Below are positions 38,554 through 49,653 of a stretch of DNA of 64,000 nt, piece after piece. Below the pieces are notes generated by a model, which saw only the letters and a list, made by a program, of their open reading frames with translations, was not told the DNA's origin and did no database searches. The first letter of the stretch is position 1. Each line of letters opens with the position of its first letter. The position numbers and the translations under genes are program-made. The DNA comes from Agarivorans aestuarii (lineage in GTDB: Bacteria > Pseudomonadota > Gammaproteobacteria > Enterobacterales > Celerinatantimonadaceae), in assembly GCF_019670125.1 (NCBI RefSeq), contig NZ_AP023033.1, positions 2,159,001-2,223,000 of the forward strand, read 5' to 3'.

Positions 38554-40653
38554 ATGTCTACAAAAAGTCAATTAAAGCCTTTGCCTTTTAGCCTGAGCCA
38601 ATTTCAGGTTTCCCCTGGAAGCGACTATCCTCTCGGCGCTACTCTCGACGAAAACGGATGTAATTTTGCCATTCATGCCAGTGATGCTAAGCATATTGAG
38701 TTGTGCTTATTCGACGAACATGAAAATGAAGTTTCACGCCTAGTTTTACCTGGTAAGCAAGGCGGTATCCGATTTGGTTACGTGAAGGGTATCAAGGCCA
38801 ATCAATATTACGGCTATCGTGTTTTTGGTGCTTATCAACCAGAGCATGGCAGTTGGTTCGATCCAAGAAAACTCATTTTGGACCCCTACGCAAAAGCTAT
38901 TTCCCGGCCACTGATATGGGATAGCAAAGCCTACCAAGAAGATAATGCAGACTTAATACCTAAGTGTATTGTCTGTGATGATCATTTTGATTGGCAGGGA
39001 GTGACTAAACCCAATGTAGACCGCCAAGATATGGTGTTATATGAAACTCACGTTAGAGGGTTTAGTAAGCTAAATACGCAAGTTGCCGAGCAACATCGTG
39101 GTAGCTATTTAGGTGTATCAGATTCTGCCAGCATTAAGCACTTAAAAGCCTTAGGCATTACCTCCGTTCAACTGTTGCCTACTGCAGCGTTTATGTCTGA
39201 GCCTAGATTGAAGGGCCTAGGTTTAAGTAACTATTGGGGGTATAACCCAATATTATTTATGGCGCCTGAGCCTCGTTACGCAAAATCAAACGCCTTAAAA
39301 GAATTCAAAACCATGGTGCGAGAGTTACATCGCAATGGGATTGAAGTGATCTTGGATGTAGTGTTTAACCATACTGCAGAGTCTGGCGATGATGGTCCAA
39401 CCCTGTGTTATAGAGGGCTCGACAATAAGCACTATTACCTATTCGAACGAATTGGTGATAGCCCTGATTATAGCCAATACGCTAACAATACCGGCTGTGG
39501 CAATAGTGTTAGCTTAGATCACCCGGTTAGCTTGAGGTTAGTACTCGACAGTTTACGTTACTGGGTAGAAGAAATGCAGATTGATGGTTTTAGGTTTGAC
39601 TTAGCCGTAAGCCTTGGCCGTGAGAACAATCATTACACTAACCAAGCAGCATTTTTCAAAGCGGTGGCTCAAGACCCTATTTTGTCGCGGGCGAAGATGA
39701 TCGCAGAACCATGGGATATTGGGCCTAACGGTTACCAACTAGGTCACTTTCCAGAACGCTGGATGGAATGTAATGACCGGTTTAGAGACACTAGCCGAGG
39801 ATTTTGGAAAGGTGAGCATGGCTTACTGGGCGAAATGGCGACCCGCATTATGGGTTCACGTGACCTGTTTTTAGCCAGTCGTCGGAGTATCCATACCAGT
39901 GTTAACTATATTTGCTATCACGATGGTTTCACTCTAGAAGACCTAGTTAGCTATGAGCAGCGCCATAACAATGCAAATGGTGAAGAGAACCGTGATGGTC
40001 ATGGACATAATATTTCAGCCAACTACGGTGAAGAAGGGCGAACTAAAGACAAAAAGATTTTAGCTTTACGTCGTAAACAAAAGCGTAATTTACTCGCAAC
40101 GCTAATGTTATCTCAAGGTGTACCGCATTTTCTGGGTGGTGATGAACTTAGCCGAACTCAGCAAGGCAATAACAATGCATATTGTCAAAACAATGAAATA
40201 AGTTGGTTTGACTGGAACCTAGACCGTGATCAGAAACAGTTCTTAAACTTTTGTCAGCAACTTATGGCACTTCGTAAACGTTCTCGTGTTTTTCATTATT
40301 TACAGTTAGAAAATGACAGTTACGAGAAATGTCATTCACAGTTGCATGGAGTGCGTTGGTATCGCCACGATGGTGAAAATATGCACCAAGAAGATTGGCA
40401 TCAATCTCATGGTTGGGCTGTGGCAGTAGAAGTAAGAAATCTTCGAGAAGCTAAAGAACGCTGGTTATGGATTATCAATGCCAGCGCTCATGACATTGAT
40501 TTTGTCATTCCAACTGTTGAGGGTAAAACAATTTGGTGTCAACAAATGGATACCGCACATGAACAAGCCATATTCGAAAAGAAACTTCGAGGTGTAAGTA
40601 GTGTCAAACTTAAAGCAAAATCAATGTTATTGTTGGAACAAGTAAAATCGTGA
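38554..40653 (+). CDS. glgX: Glycogen debranching enzyme (isoamylase type) GlgX
   Basis: GlgX hydrolyses alpha-1,6 branches in limit dextrins; GH13. The 699-residue protein has the N-terminal CBM48 ([18 protein letters not shown]), then the barrel: [20 protein letters not shown], the nucleophile Asp in [13 protein letters not shown], the acid Glu in [16 protein letters not shown] and [15 protein letters not shown]. coli GlgX is 657 residues; this one is slightly longer. Its stop overlaps the msrB start (GTGA). Confidence 0.95.
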   Translation: MSTKSQLKPLPFSLSQFQVSPGSDYPLGATLDENGCNFAIHASDAKHIELCLFDEHENEVSRLVLPGKQGGIRFGYVKGIKANQYYGYRVFGAYQPEHGSWFDPRKLILDPYAKAISRPLIWDSKAYQEDNADLIPKCIVCDDHFDWQGVTKPNVDRQDMVLYETHVRGFSKLNTQVAEQHRGSYLGVSDSASIKHLKALGITSVQLLPTAAFMSEPRLKGLGLSNYWGYNPILFMAPEPRYAKSNALKEFKTMVRELHRNGIEVILDVVFNHTAESGDDGPTLCYRGLDNKHYYLFERIGDSPDYSQYANNTGCGNSVSLDHPVSLRLVLDSLRYWVEEMQIDGFRFDLAVSLGRENNHYTNQAAFFKAVAQDPILSRAKMIAEPWDIGPNGYQLGHFPERWMECNDRFRDTSRGFWKGEHGLLGEMATRIMGSRDLFLASRRSIHTSVNYICYHDGFTLEDLVSYEQRHNNANGEENRDGHGHNISANYGEEGRTKDKKILALRRKQKRNLLATLMLSQGVPHFLGGDELSRTQQGNNNAYCQNNEISWFDWNLDRDQKQFLNFCQQLMALRKRSRVFHYLQLENDSYEKCHSQLHGVRWYRHDGENMHQEDWHQSHGWAVAVEVRNLREAKERWLWIINASAHDIDFVIPTVEGKTIWCQQMDTAHEQAIFEKKLRGVSSVKLKAKSMLLLEQVKS

Positions 40654-41042
40654 GTAAGATTGTAAAAGACGAACAAGAATGGCATGCCTTGTTAGGTGAA
40701 ATGGCCTTCCAAGTAACCCGAAAAGGGGCCACAGAGCGACCATTTTCTGGAACTTTGTTACACAATAAACAGCAAGGTGTTTATCATTGTGTTTGTTGTA
40801 ATCAGCCGTTGTTTAGCTCTGAATCAAAATTTGACTCGGGCTGTGGCTGGCCGAGTTTCGATAAAATAGCTGAGAGTAGGGTTGTCACCTTTGTAAGAGA
40901 CCAAAGCCATAATATGGAGCGTATTGAGGTACGCTGTAGCCAATGTGATGCTCATTTAGGGCATGTATTTAATGATGGTCCAACAGAAACTGGCGAGCGC
41001 TACTGTATCAATTCAGTAGCGCTTGATTTTACCGCAGAATAA
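40650..41042 (+). CDS. msrB: Peptide-methionine (R)-S-oxide reductase
   Basis: MsrB reduces R-methionine sulfoxide in proteins. The 130-residue protein has two CxxC zinc motifs (CVCC and CSQC), GCGWPSFDK, and the catalytic Cys in [11 protein letters not shown]. It starts at GTG 40650, overlapping the glgX stop by four bases, so it is coupled to the glycogen genes. In E. coli msrB lies next to gapA; here malQ-glgB-glgX lie between the two. Confidence 0.96.
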   Translation: MSKIVKDEQEWHALLGEMAFQVTRKGATERPFSGTLLHNKQQGVYHCVCCNQPLFSSESKFDSGCGWPSFDKIAESRVVTFVRDQSHNMERIEVRCSQCDAHLGHVFNDGPTETGERYCINSVALDFTAE

Positions 41043-41049
41043 AACTCAA

Positions 41050-41877
41050 TTATAAACGGTATTGTCTTTTTTCTATTTGTTCAAAGATAATACCGGCTTC
41101 TTCTTTCAATACCTTTTGTTGCTCTTCCGTTAGCTTTAACTTGTGGTTTAGACCGGAGTAGTCTTGTTTACTGTGGTCTTCAAATAACGCTGCTACTTGA
41201 GCCCACAAATAGGCATGGCGGTAATCTTTTAGCGTCATGTATTGAGAAGTAATCGCTTCAGCATATTTAGCAGGTATGGTTTGTTCTTCCTTGAAGAGCT
41301 TAAAGGTATTTTGCAGTATGTTGATGGTCTTTTTCGCGTCTTTACCACTGTAGTAAATAGCCAATGTCCACTGTAGGTCCGGATGCTGAAGTTGACCTGA
41401 GCCCTCTAAAGCTAGAAAACGTTGTTGAGCTGCTTCGTCTCGAAATTGAGTCCAGTGATACATAGACAAAAAAGGATAGTCCGAATCTTTAGTTTCAGCT
41501 TCTAAGCGTTCAAGCTCTTCAATTGAAGTTAACAAACCTATAACGCGTTGAGTTTTACGAGACTTGTCGTATTTGGGTTCTATGCTGGCTGCTAGCTCTA
41601 TGCAAAAATTGTAGTCTCGGTAGTTTTTAATCAGTTGGTATTGGTTGATTTCACTCACTTCGTTCATTTCATTGAAGCGACTAATGATCACCCCATTACG
41701 TTCTTTTTTACACCAGCCATCGCGGTTTAAGTCTTCACACAATTCTGGGTTACTTTTACAAATGCTTTTAACTGAGCGACTACCAAAGCCGAATAAATCA
41801 AATCCTGTGTCGCAACCACTTAGTACCAGAGGTAACACTAAAAAAAAGCTATAGCCAAATGGCTTTACTAAAGACAA
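41050..41877 (-). CDS. DUF2989-like lipoprotein
   Basis: A 275-residue lipoprotein. The signal peptide ends in the lipobox LSGC (Cys22) with Asp at +2, the classic inner-membrane retention signal. The mature N-terminal region has SICKSNPELCEDLNRDGWC followed by ERN, the Cys-rich start I associate with DUF2989 proteins of Vibrio and Shewanella; the rest is helical with possible TPR-like repeats. TTG 41877 is the start, with AGGGA upstream. It converges with msrB. Function unknown. Confidence 0.7.
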   Translation of the reverse strand: MSLVKPFGYSFFLVLPLVLSGCDTGFDLFGFGSRSVKSICKSNPELCEDLNRDGWCKKERNGVIISRFNEMNEVSEINQYQLIKNYRDYNFCIELAASIEPKYDKSRKTQRVIGLLTSIEELERLEAETKDSDYPFLSMYHWTQFRDEAAQQRFLALEGSGQLQHPDLQWTLAIYYSGKDAKKTINILQNTFKLFKEEQTIPAKYAEAITSQYMTLKDYRHAYLWAQVAALFEDHSKQDYSGLNHKLKLTEEQQKVLKEEAGIIFEQIEKRQYRL

Positions 41878-42045
41878 ATCATTTCCCTGAATTCAATTTA
41901 TACAATGCTTTATACGGCTAAGACTACCATAATTATTTTCCATATAGCTTCTCCTAATTTTCCCGATTAAGCTAAGTGCTCAGAATATAGCTTGGCAGTG
42001 TTGTGCCGGTTTGTTAGTGTTTCCATAACATTATAGGAGTGATAA

Positions 42046-42327
42046 ATGGATGTAGATAAATTGTTGGCCGCAATTAGCCCAGAGATATACCAAAATATGC
42101 TAACGGCGGTTGAAACGGGGCGCTGGCCTGATGGCAAGCTGGTAAGTGATGAGCAGCGAGACCATACCCAGCAAATGGTTATCTTGTATCAGTCTAAACA
42201 CAATCATCAGCCCCAACATTTTACCGTGGGAACTGATGGCGAGTTAGTGATGAAATCCAAGCAAGAGTTAAAACGTCAGTACAAAGAGGAGCAAACTATT
42301 ATTAGTGTTCCCCAAAACGAAAGTTAG
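42046..42327 (+). CDS. yeaC: YeaC family (DUF1315) protein
   Basis: A 93-residue cytosolic protein resembling E. coli YeaC (DUF1315): ISPEIYQNMLTAVETGRWPDG and TDGELVMKSKQELK match its TPEVYQRLSTAVELGKWPDG and TNGQMVMKSKQQLK. TAGGAG precedes the ATG. Its stop overlaps that of the convergent ansA. Function unknown. E. coli also has yeaC beside msrB. Confidence 0.92.
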   Translation: MDVDKLLAAISPEIYQNMLTAVETGRWPDGKLVSDEQRDHTQQMVILYQSKHNHQPQHFTVGTDGELVMKSKQELKRQYKEEQTIISVPQNES

Positions 42328-43334
42328 ATAGTAATCTCGCCTCGAATATCTTGACTCAGCAATTCCCGGATCCGCTGGCTAGGTAGATTTTTACTTAGCA
42401 AGTAATGCAATTTAGCCAGTGCTGCTTCGGTTGTCATATCACCTCCACTTACCACTCCAGCTTTTGCTAACGCGTTACCAGTTGCATAACCGCCCATATT
42501 TACTTTACCGGTTAAACATTGGCTAAGGTTAATAACGATAATGCCCCTATCACTGGCATTCTGTAACTGCTCTAACATAGTTTGATGTTGCGGAGCATTA
42601 CCTACACCATAACTCAGCAGTATTAACGCTTTAACGGGTTGAAGTAACAAATTGCCTATTACTTCCGTTGATATACCAGGGTAGAGACTAACCACCCCTA
42701 CAGGCTGTGGCACGATGGGACTGATTTGCAGTGCGCTTATACCTGTTGGGCGAACTTGTCCGGTGACGACTTCAATGTCAATTCCCGCTTTTAATAGAGG
42801 CGGGAAGTTTGGCGACATAAAGGCATCGAAGCCATCCGCATGCGCCTTGGTGCTTCTGTTTCCCCGCAGCAACTTGTTGTTAAAGAACAAGCACACCTCA
42901 TGAACTGGGTAATAAGCCGCAAGATACAAAGCGTTTAGTAGGTTGGTTTGACCATCTGAACGCAATTCACTGAGTGGTATTTGCGAACCGGTAACAATTA
43001 CGGGTTTGCTTAAGTTTTCCAGCATAAAGGAAAGGGCTGAGGCTGTGTAAGCCATGGTATCGGTGCCATGTAGTACCACAAAGCCATCGTATTTTTCGTA
43101 GTTCGCTTGAATATCCTCAGCAATTAGTTGCCAATGCTGTGGATCCATATCTGCGGAGTCTATAAGAGGAGAAAATTCGTGTACCGTGAATTCTGGCATT
43201 TCATCGCGCTTGAACTCAGGCATTGCTTCTAGACAATCGCTCATGAAACCGGCAACGGGAACGTAGCCTCTTTCGCTACGTTGCATACCTATGGTGCCGC
43301 CAGTATAGGCGATATATATTGATTTTCGATTCAT
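42324..43334 (-). CDS. ansA: L-asparaginase I (cytoplasmic)
   Basis: Hydrolyses asparagine to aspartate and ammonia. The 336-residue protein has the N-terminal catalytic Thr in IAYTGGTIGMQRS, the second Thr in VVLHGTDTMAYTASALSFML, and SQIPLSELRSDGQ with a further conserved region GGYATGNALAKAGV. ATG 43334 matches the E. coli start; a TTG at 43349 would add five residues. The start codon sits at the foot of a long hairpin. It follows sppA on the same strand, as in E. coli. Confidence 0.94.
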   Translation of the reverse strand: MNRKSIYIAYTGGTIGMQRSERGYVPVAGFMSDCLEAMPEFKRDEMPEFTVHEFSPLIDSADMDPQHWQLIAEDIQANYEKYDGFVVLHGTDTMAYTASALSFMLENLSKPVIVTGSQIPLSELRSDGQTNLLNALYLAAYYPVHEVCLFFNNKLLRGNRSTKAHADGFDAFMSPNFPPLLKAGIDIEVVTGQVRPTGISALQISPIVPQPVGVVSLYPGISTEVIGNLLLQPVKALILLSYGVGNAPQHQTMLEQLQNASDRGIIVINLSQCLTGKVNMGGYATGNALAKAGVVSGGDMTTEAALAKLHYLLSKNLPSQRIRELLSQDIRGEITI

Positions 43335-43374
43335 CAGACTATAATTCAAAGAATTTTTGAAATTATAGTCTGAT
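43333..43374 (-). promoter_or_regulatory. Inverted repeat covering the ansA start codon
   Basis: ATCAGACTATAATT (43333-43346) and AATTATAGTCTGAT (43361-43374) are perfect 14-bp arms with a 14-nt spacer. In the ansA mRNA the 3' arm runs into the ATG (43334-43332), so folding would hold the translation start. It could equally be a DNA operator. No terminator-like U run. Confidence 0.55.
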
Positions 43375-43417
43375 GTTTCCCTAAAGTAATTAGCCGTTTA
43401 TCTTTATTTGGTTTTGC

Positions 43418-45244
43418 TTAGTATTGTTCGCACACCGCACAAAAGCTGTATTGACCAAGTGGATCGTTAAATTTTTCGATTTCTGGTGCTTGTTCCGCGA
43501 ATTGACTGATTAAATGCCAATTGGGGATATTCTTGGTAAGCGCTGCGTTTAGCTGACTATCAAAAAACTGAGCAATTATGCGCTCCCTCGGGTTAAGCGG
43601 TGGGCTTAGAGTTTTAACTTGGTAACTCTCAAGTTGGTTTAGTTCAGCGGCATATTCGATAGCGTCATTCAAATCGCCCAGTTGATCAACTAAGCCATTG
43701 TCTAAGGCATCTTGTCCAGTCCAGATTCGACCTTCTGCAATGTTTTCCATTTTAGGCATTTCTATTCCCCGGCCTGCTGAAACTAAAGACAAGAAATCGT
43801 GGTAACCGTGCTCTACGTTCAGCTGAATGATTTCTGCCAGTTCCTCAGGTAAAGCTTGAAATGGGCTAATTTCTGCAAGTGGGCTCGTTGCATAGCCATC
43901 GCTATTAATTCCTAGTTTTGCTAAGGCATTTTCTAAAGTCGCAAACATGCCAAAAATACCAATTGAACCGGTAATTGTTGTTGGGCTAGCAAAAATTTGA
44001 TCAGCCGTTGACGATATCCAATAGCCACCACTTGCAGCAACACTGCCCATAGAAACAACGACTGGAATGCCTTTCTCTTGAAGTTGCTGTAATTTGTCAC
44101 GGATAAGCTCAGAAGCAAATGCGCTACCGCCAGGGCTATCAACACGCATAACTACCGCTTTTATCTGCTCATCGTCAAAAGCTTGATTGAGTTGAGCCAG
44201 CACGGTATCGGCAGCAATTACTTTTTCCTGCCCTCTACCACCTACAATGGCGCCTTGTGCCACAATCAATGCAATTTTGTTTTCACTTGTCGGTTCATCT
44301 GGCAAGGTGTGTAGGTATTCGGCATAGTGGCGCGCTTGATAGCTGTCACCTTCATCATTGTCACCGAAAGTATCAATTAGTATTTGTTTCGCTTCAGCGC
44401 GAGTCGCTAGTTGGTCTACTAAGCCAAACTTTTCTGCATATCTTGCGCCGTCGCCATCAACGGTTTTTAAACGTTCCAGTAAAGCACTAGGCTCTGGCAT
44501 CAAGTGCTGAGCGGCTAACTGACGGTTATCTGCCACAGTATCGAGATAAGCCGACCAAAGTTGCTCCATCCAGCGAGCTAAATCCTGTTTGGCTTCAGCT
44601 GACATGTCGTTACGCAAGTAGGGTTCAACAAAAGACTTGTGAGTGCCTACACGAAATACATGAGTGGTAATGTCTAATTTGTCGATGGCATCTTTAAAGA
44701 ACAAGCGGCGCGAATTCATGCCGCGCATCAGTACTGCACCTTTGGGGTTCAAAAGCAGCTGATCAGCATAGCTCGCCAAGTAGTATTGGTGTTGATCATA
44801 GTAATCTGCATAAGCAATAACTGGCTTGTCACTGTCTTTAAACCTTTCTAATGCTTTACCAATAATTGCTAGCTTGGTCTGACTAGTATTTGGCATTGCA
44901 CCAAGCTCTAGTACTAAACCTGTGATGTTGCTGTCTATTCTTGCTTCATCTATGGCCTTCACCACATTGTGTAGGTCGATTTCTTTTTCAGTAGTGTTTC
45001 CAAGTAGTTCGTTACTTAGCTCTGCCATAGGGTTTACCCGCTGGCGTTGCTCGACTATTTGACCATCTAATACCAGTCTAAGTGCTGCAGCACTTGGTGG
45101 TTCCACGGGTTCTTGACTGACACTGCTTAACGCAAAGATGACCATCACAACCATAAACAATAGAAACAAATTAACTAATAGAGAACGTATGAAATTTAAC
45201 GTACGCCAGAAAAAGCGAAATATGTTTTTAATTAATTTAAACAC
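43418..45244 (-). CDS. sppA: Signal peptide peptidase SppA, 67 kDa type
   Basis: Inner-membrane serine protease that degrades cleaved signal peptides. The 608-residue protein (E. coli 618) has one N-terminal membrane helix (about residues 19-42) and two tandem S49-like domains. The general-base Lys203 lies in VGTHKSFVEP of the first domain and the nucleophile Ser in VAASGGYWISS of the second, giving the Ser-Lys dyad known from E. coli SppA. The start is GTG 45244. It lies 83 bp before ansA on the same strand. Confidence 0.95.
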   Translation of the reverse strand: MFKLIKNIFRFFWRTLNFIRSLLVNLFLLFMVVMVIFALSSVSQEPVEPPSAAALRLVLDGQIVEQRQRVNPMAELSNELLGNTTEKEIDLHNVVKAIDEARIDSNITGLVLELGAMPNTSQTKLAIIGKALERFKDSDKPVIAYADYYDQHQYYLASYADQLLLNPKGAVLMRGMNSRRLFFKDAIDKLDITTHVFRVGTHKSFVEPYLRNDMSAEAKQDLARWMEQLWSAYLDTVADNRQLAAQHLMPEPSALLERLKTVDGDGARYAEKFGLVDQLATRAEAKQILIDTFGDNDEGDSYQARHYAEYLHTLPDEPTSENKIALIVAQGAIVGGRGQEKVIAADTVLAQLNQAFDDEQIKAVVMRVDSPGGSAFASELIRDKLQQLQEKGIPVVVSMGSVAASGGYWISSTADQIFASPTTITGSIGIFGMFATLENALAKLGINSDGYATSPLAEISPFQALPEELAEIIQLNVEHGYHDFLSLVSAGRGIEMPKMENIAEGRIWTGQDALDNGLVDQLGDLNDAIEYAAELNQLESYQVKTLSPPLNPRERIIAQFFDSQLNAALTKNIPNWHLISQFAEQAPEIEKFNDPLGQYSFCAVCEQY

Positions 45245-45318
45245 TGTGGGTCACTTAATAATGTCAACAATAACTAAACGTTACCATAGTCATATAAAAC
45301 AGGCACCTGCAAATATTT

Positions 45319-45355
45319 AAACAAATGTTTGAAACAAAGGTTTGGTTTGTATACT
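45319..45355 (+). promoter_or_regulatory. fadH promoter with two overlapping PsrA-like sites
   Basis: AAAC-N4-GTTTG (45319-45331) and GAAAC-N4-GTTTG (45331-45344) resemble the (G/C)AAAC-N2-4-GTTT(G/C) consensus of the fatty-acid regulator PsrA. They cover a possible -35 (TTGAAA, 45329-45334) and end before a TATACT -10 (45350-45355). Repression of fadH relieved by acyl-CoA is a plausible reading. Confidence 0.45.
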
Positions 45356-45373
45356 CTATTAACAGTTTCATAA

Positions 45374-47542
<2,169 letters not shown>

Positions 47543-47632
47543 TTCAAAAGCACCTAAACCGACTATTACACTGCTTTACTTTTAACATAAATGGCGCACA
47601 ATGGCGCTATATTTACGTGGTTAAGGAAAACA

Positions 47633-48172
47633 ATGAAAGCCTTAGATTTATTACTAAATCGTCACTCTTGCGCACGCTTAGCTGCACCTGCACCAGAAGG
47701 TGCAGAGTTAGAAACCATTTGGAACGCAGGTCTTAGAGCACCGGATCATGGGGGCTTAAGCCCTTGGCGATTTATACATGTTAGTGGTGAAGGTTTATCG
47801 AAACTTGCTGGAATTTTTGAACAAGCAGCCTTAGCAGAAGGCGGTGATGCAGAAAAAGCTAAAATAATGCCGTTTCGCGCTCCCTTAATTACCATTGTTA
47901 TTGCTTCTCCGAAAACCCATTCAAAAGTACCAGAAATAGAGCAGGTATTATCAGCAGGGTGTGCGGTACATGCGATGCAAATGGCGGCTTACGCCCAGGG
48001 ATATAACGGTATTTGGCGCACCGGTCCTATGGCTTATAGCTCGATCGTAAATCACGAGTTAGGTCTAGCAGAACACGAGTCTATTGTTGGGTTTTTGTAT
48101 CTAGGTAGCCCACAAACTAAGGTGAGTAAAACTCGTGAACTACCATTCAAAGACTATGTAAGCTGGTTATAA
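47633..48172 (+). CDS. ydjA: NAD(P)H nitroreductase YdjA family
   Basis: Small FMN-dependent nitroreductase-fold oxidoreductase, 179 residues (E. coli YdjA 183). Family segments: LLLNRHSCARLAAPAPEG, the FMN-binding AGLRAPDHGGLSPWRF, SAGCAVHAMQMAAYAQGYNG and GFLYLGSPQ. ATG 47633 has AAGGA upstream; an in-frame ATG at 47591 adds 14 residues lacking in the family. In E. coli ydjA is beside sppA; here fadH lies between. Physiological substrate unknown. Confidence 0.92.
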   Translation: MKALDLLLNRHSCARLAAPAPEGAELETIWNAGLRAPDHGGLSPWRFIHVSGEGLSKLAGIFEQAALAEGGDAEKAKIMPFRAPLITIVIASPKTHSKVPEIEQVLSAGCAVHAMQMAAYAQGYNGIWRTGPMAYSSIVNHELGLAEHESIVGFLYLGSPQTKVSKTRELPFKDYVSWL

Positions 48173-48178
48173 GACCTT

Positions 48179-48793
48179 ATGGTAGCAGCGCGCTTATACT
48201 ACGTTCATGACCCAATGTGCTCTTGGTGTTGGGGCTATAAATCTACTTTGATTGAACTTGAGCGCTTGTTGCCTGAGAACATCTCGCTAGTTTATCTTTT
48301 GGGTGGCTTGGCTGTAGATTCAGATATAGAAATGCCAGCAGAGATGCAGGCATTTTTGCAGCAAACTTGGCGAAAGATAGCTAATCAGTTGGGGACTCAA
48401 TTCAATTATCAGTTTTGGGAGCTAAATACACCTAGGCGTTCTACCTATCCCGCCAATCGAGCAGTTCTTGCGGCAAAACAGCAGGGCGCTGAGAAAGCGA
48501 TGATAAATGCGATTCAACAGGCCTATTACTTAGATGCGAAAAACCCTTCAGATTTATCTGTGTTATGTAACTTGGCTGAAAGCTTACATTTAGATCTGGA
48601 AAGATTTACGGCTGATATTGGCAGTGAAAAACTCAATGCTGATTTACTCAACGAAATTCAGTTCTCTCGAAGTATGCCGATCCAAGGATTCCCGTCTTTA
48701 GTATTGGAGAAGGGGGGTCACTATTATCCGGTAGGTTTAGATTATAAAAATGCCCAAGCTAGCCTTGAGCATATTCAACAGTTACTGGCTTAA
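48179..48793 (+). CDS. DsbA-family thioredoxin-fold protein (cytosolic)
   Basis: A 204-residue DSBA-like protein without signal peptide. The CxxC active site is C14-S-W-C17 near the N terminus (HDPMCSWCWGY), with the cis-Pro region in QGFPSLVLE, the usual FrnE/2-hydroxychromene-isomerase-like fold. It probably works as a cytosolic thiol-disulfide enzyme, partner unknown. It starts six bases after ydjA and is likely co-transcribed. It converges with the DUF3334 gene by a 4-bp overlap. Confidence 0.85.
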   Translation: MVAARLYYVHDPMCSWCWGYKSTLIELERLLPENISLVYLLGGLAVDSDIEMPAEMQAFLQQTWRKIANQLGTQFNYQFWELNTPRRSTYPANRAVLAAKQQGAEKAMINAIQQAYYLDAKNPSDLSVLCNLAESLHLDLERFTADIGSEKLNADLLNEIQFSRSMPIQGFPSLVLEKGGHYYPVGLDYKNAQASLEHIQQLLA

Positions 48794-49470
48794 ATACCTA
48801 GTTCGTCAAGTAAATCTTGATCAATGGTTTGCGCAACGTCTTTAGGCTCTTGCTCTGCTTTCTTCTGCGAGGCGGCTTGCTCAATAAGATCATCCGGGTC
48901 AACATCGTCTTCTGTTTCAAACTCATGAAGTTTAATAAATTCGGTTTTATCCATGGCGAGCTCAAGATAGAAGATGTTGTTCTTGGCAGTTGTGAAGGTT
49001 ACTCGTCTTGCTTGAGGGCGGTCCAAGTTAGTATCAATTGAGATTAATACTTGCTTGTTTAAAGCTAACATTTTGGGTTGGTTTTGAGTAAGCGAGGTTT
49101 GTAACTCTTTACCTACAACACCAGTAAAATAACCCACCATCTGATTCATTAATTCACCCATTACATTACCCACTTCGTCGGCGGTATGTTGCTGAGCGAG
49201 TTCTGATTCTGGAATGCCCATGTGCAGCATGTAATTACGGTAAATTTCCATTGCAGCATCTGCAGTAAAGTTAATCACCACTAAACCAGAGAAGCCACCA
49301 TCAAACAGAACAAAACAGCCAATGTCGGGCTTTAAACAGGTCTTGTTTATCTTTTGCACCATGGCAGAGTATTTAATGTCGCTGGCGGTTGCTTTGCTTA
49401 ATACGTTAGTTACCGAATTACACAATGTAAGCAATACGTCTTCGGTGGTAACAACTTTTAATTTTTTCAT
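48790..49470 (-). CDS. DUF3334 family protein with a CheC/CheX-like signature
   Basis: A 226-residue cytosolic protein of the DUF3334 type found in Vibrio and relatives (VTTEDVLLTLCNSVT, KINKTCLKPDIGCFVLFDGG, FYLELAMDKTEFIKLHEFE). Residues GELMN are followed after 22 residues by QP, matching the E-x2-N-x22-P phosphatase signature of CheC/CheX/FliY; the usual D/S four before the Glu is Asn. The C-terminal tail is acidic and probably disordered. No chemotaxis genes are near. Function unknown; a CheY-type phosphatase is possible. Confidence 0.8.
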   Translation of the reverse strand: MKKLKVVTTEDVLLTLCNSVTNVLSKATASDIKYSAMVQKINKTCLKPDIGCFVLFDGGFSGLVVINFTADAAMEIYRNYMLHMGIPESELAQQHTADEVGNVMGELMNQMVGYFTGVVGKELQTSLTQNQPKMLALNKQVLISIDTNLDRPQARRVTFTTAKNNIFYLELAMDKTEFIKLHEFETEDDVDPDDLIEQAASQKKAEQEPKDVAQTIDQDLLDELGI

Positions 49471-49605
49471 GTAAATCCTTTTTAACTACTTCGCGGCAAT
49501 GCCGTGGTAATGGGCTTAAGTATGGATGAGGAATACAATGCTGTATAGCTTTGATTGCTATGGGATATGCGGTAAAGAGTTCGAGTGTGAGGACGATCGA
49601 GAAAT

Positions 49606-49632
49606 AAAAAAGCCTCAATAAATTGAGGCTTT
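49606..49632 (-). terminator. Terminator after asnS
   Basis: AGCCTCAAT at 49611-49619 pairs with ATTGAGGCT at 49622-49630; on the minus strand a U run follows. It separates asnS from the downstream DUF3334 gene. Confidence 0.8.
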
Positions 49633-49653
49633 AATTAGTAATTCAACTAAATA

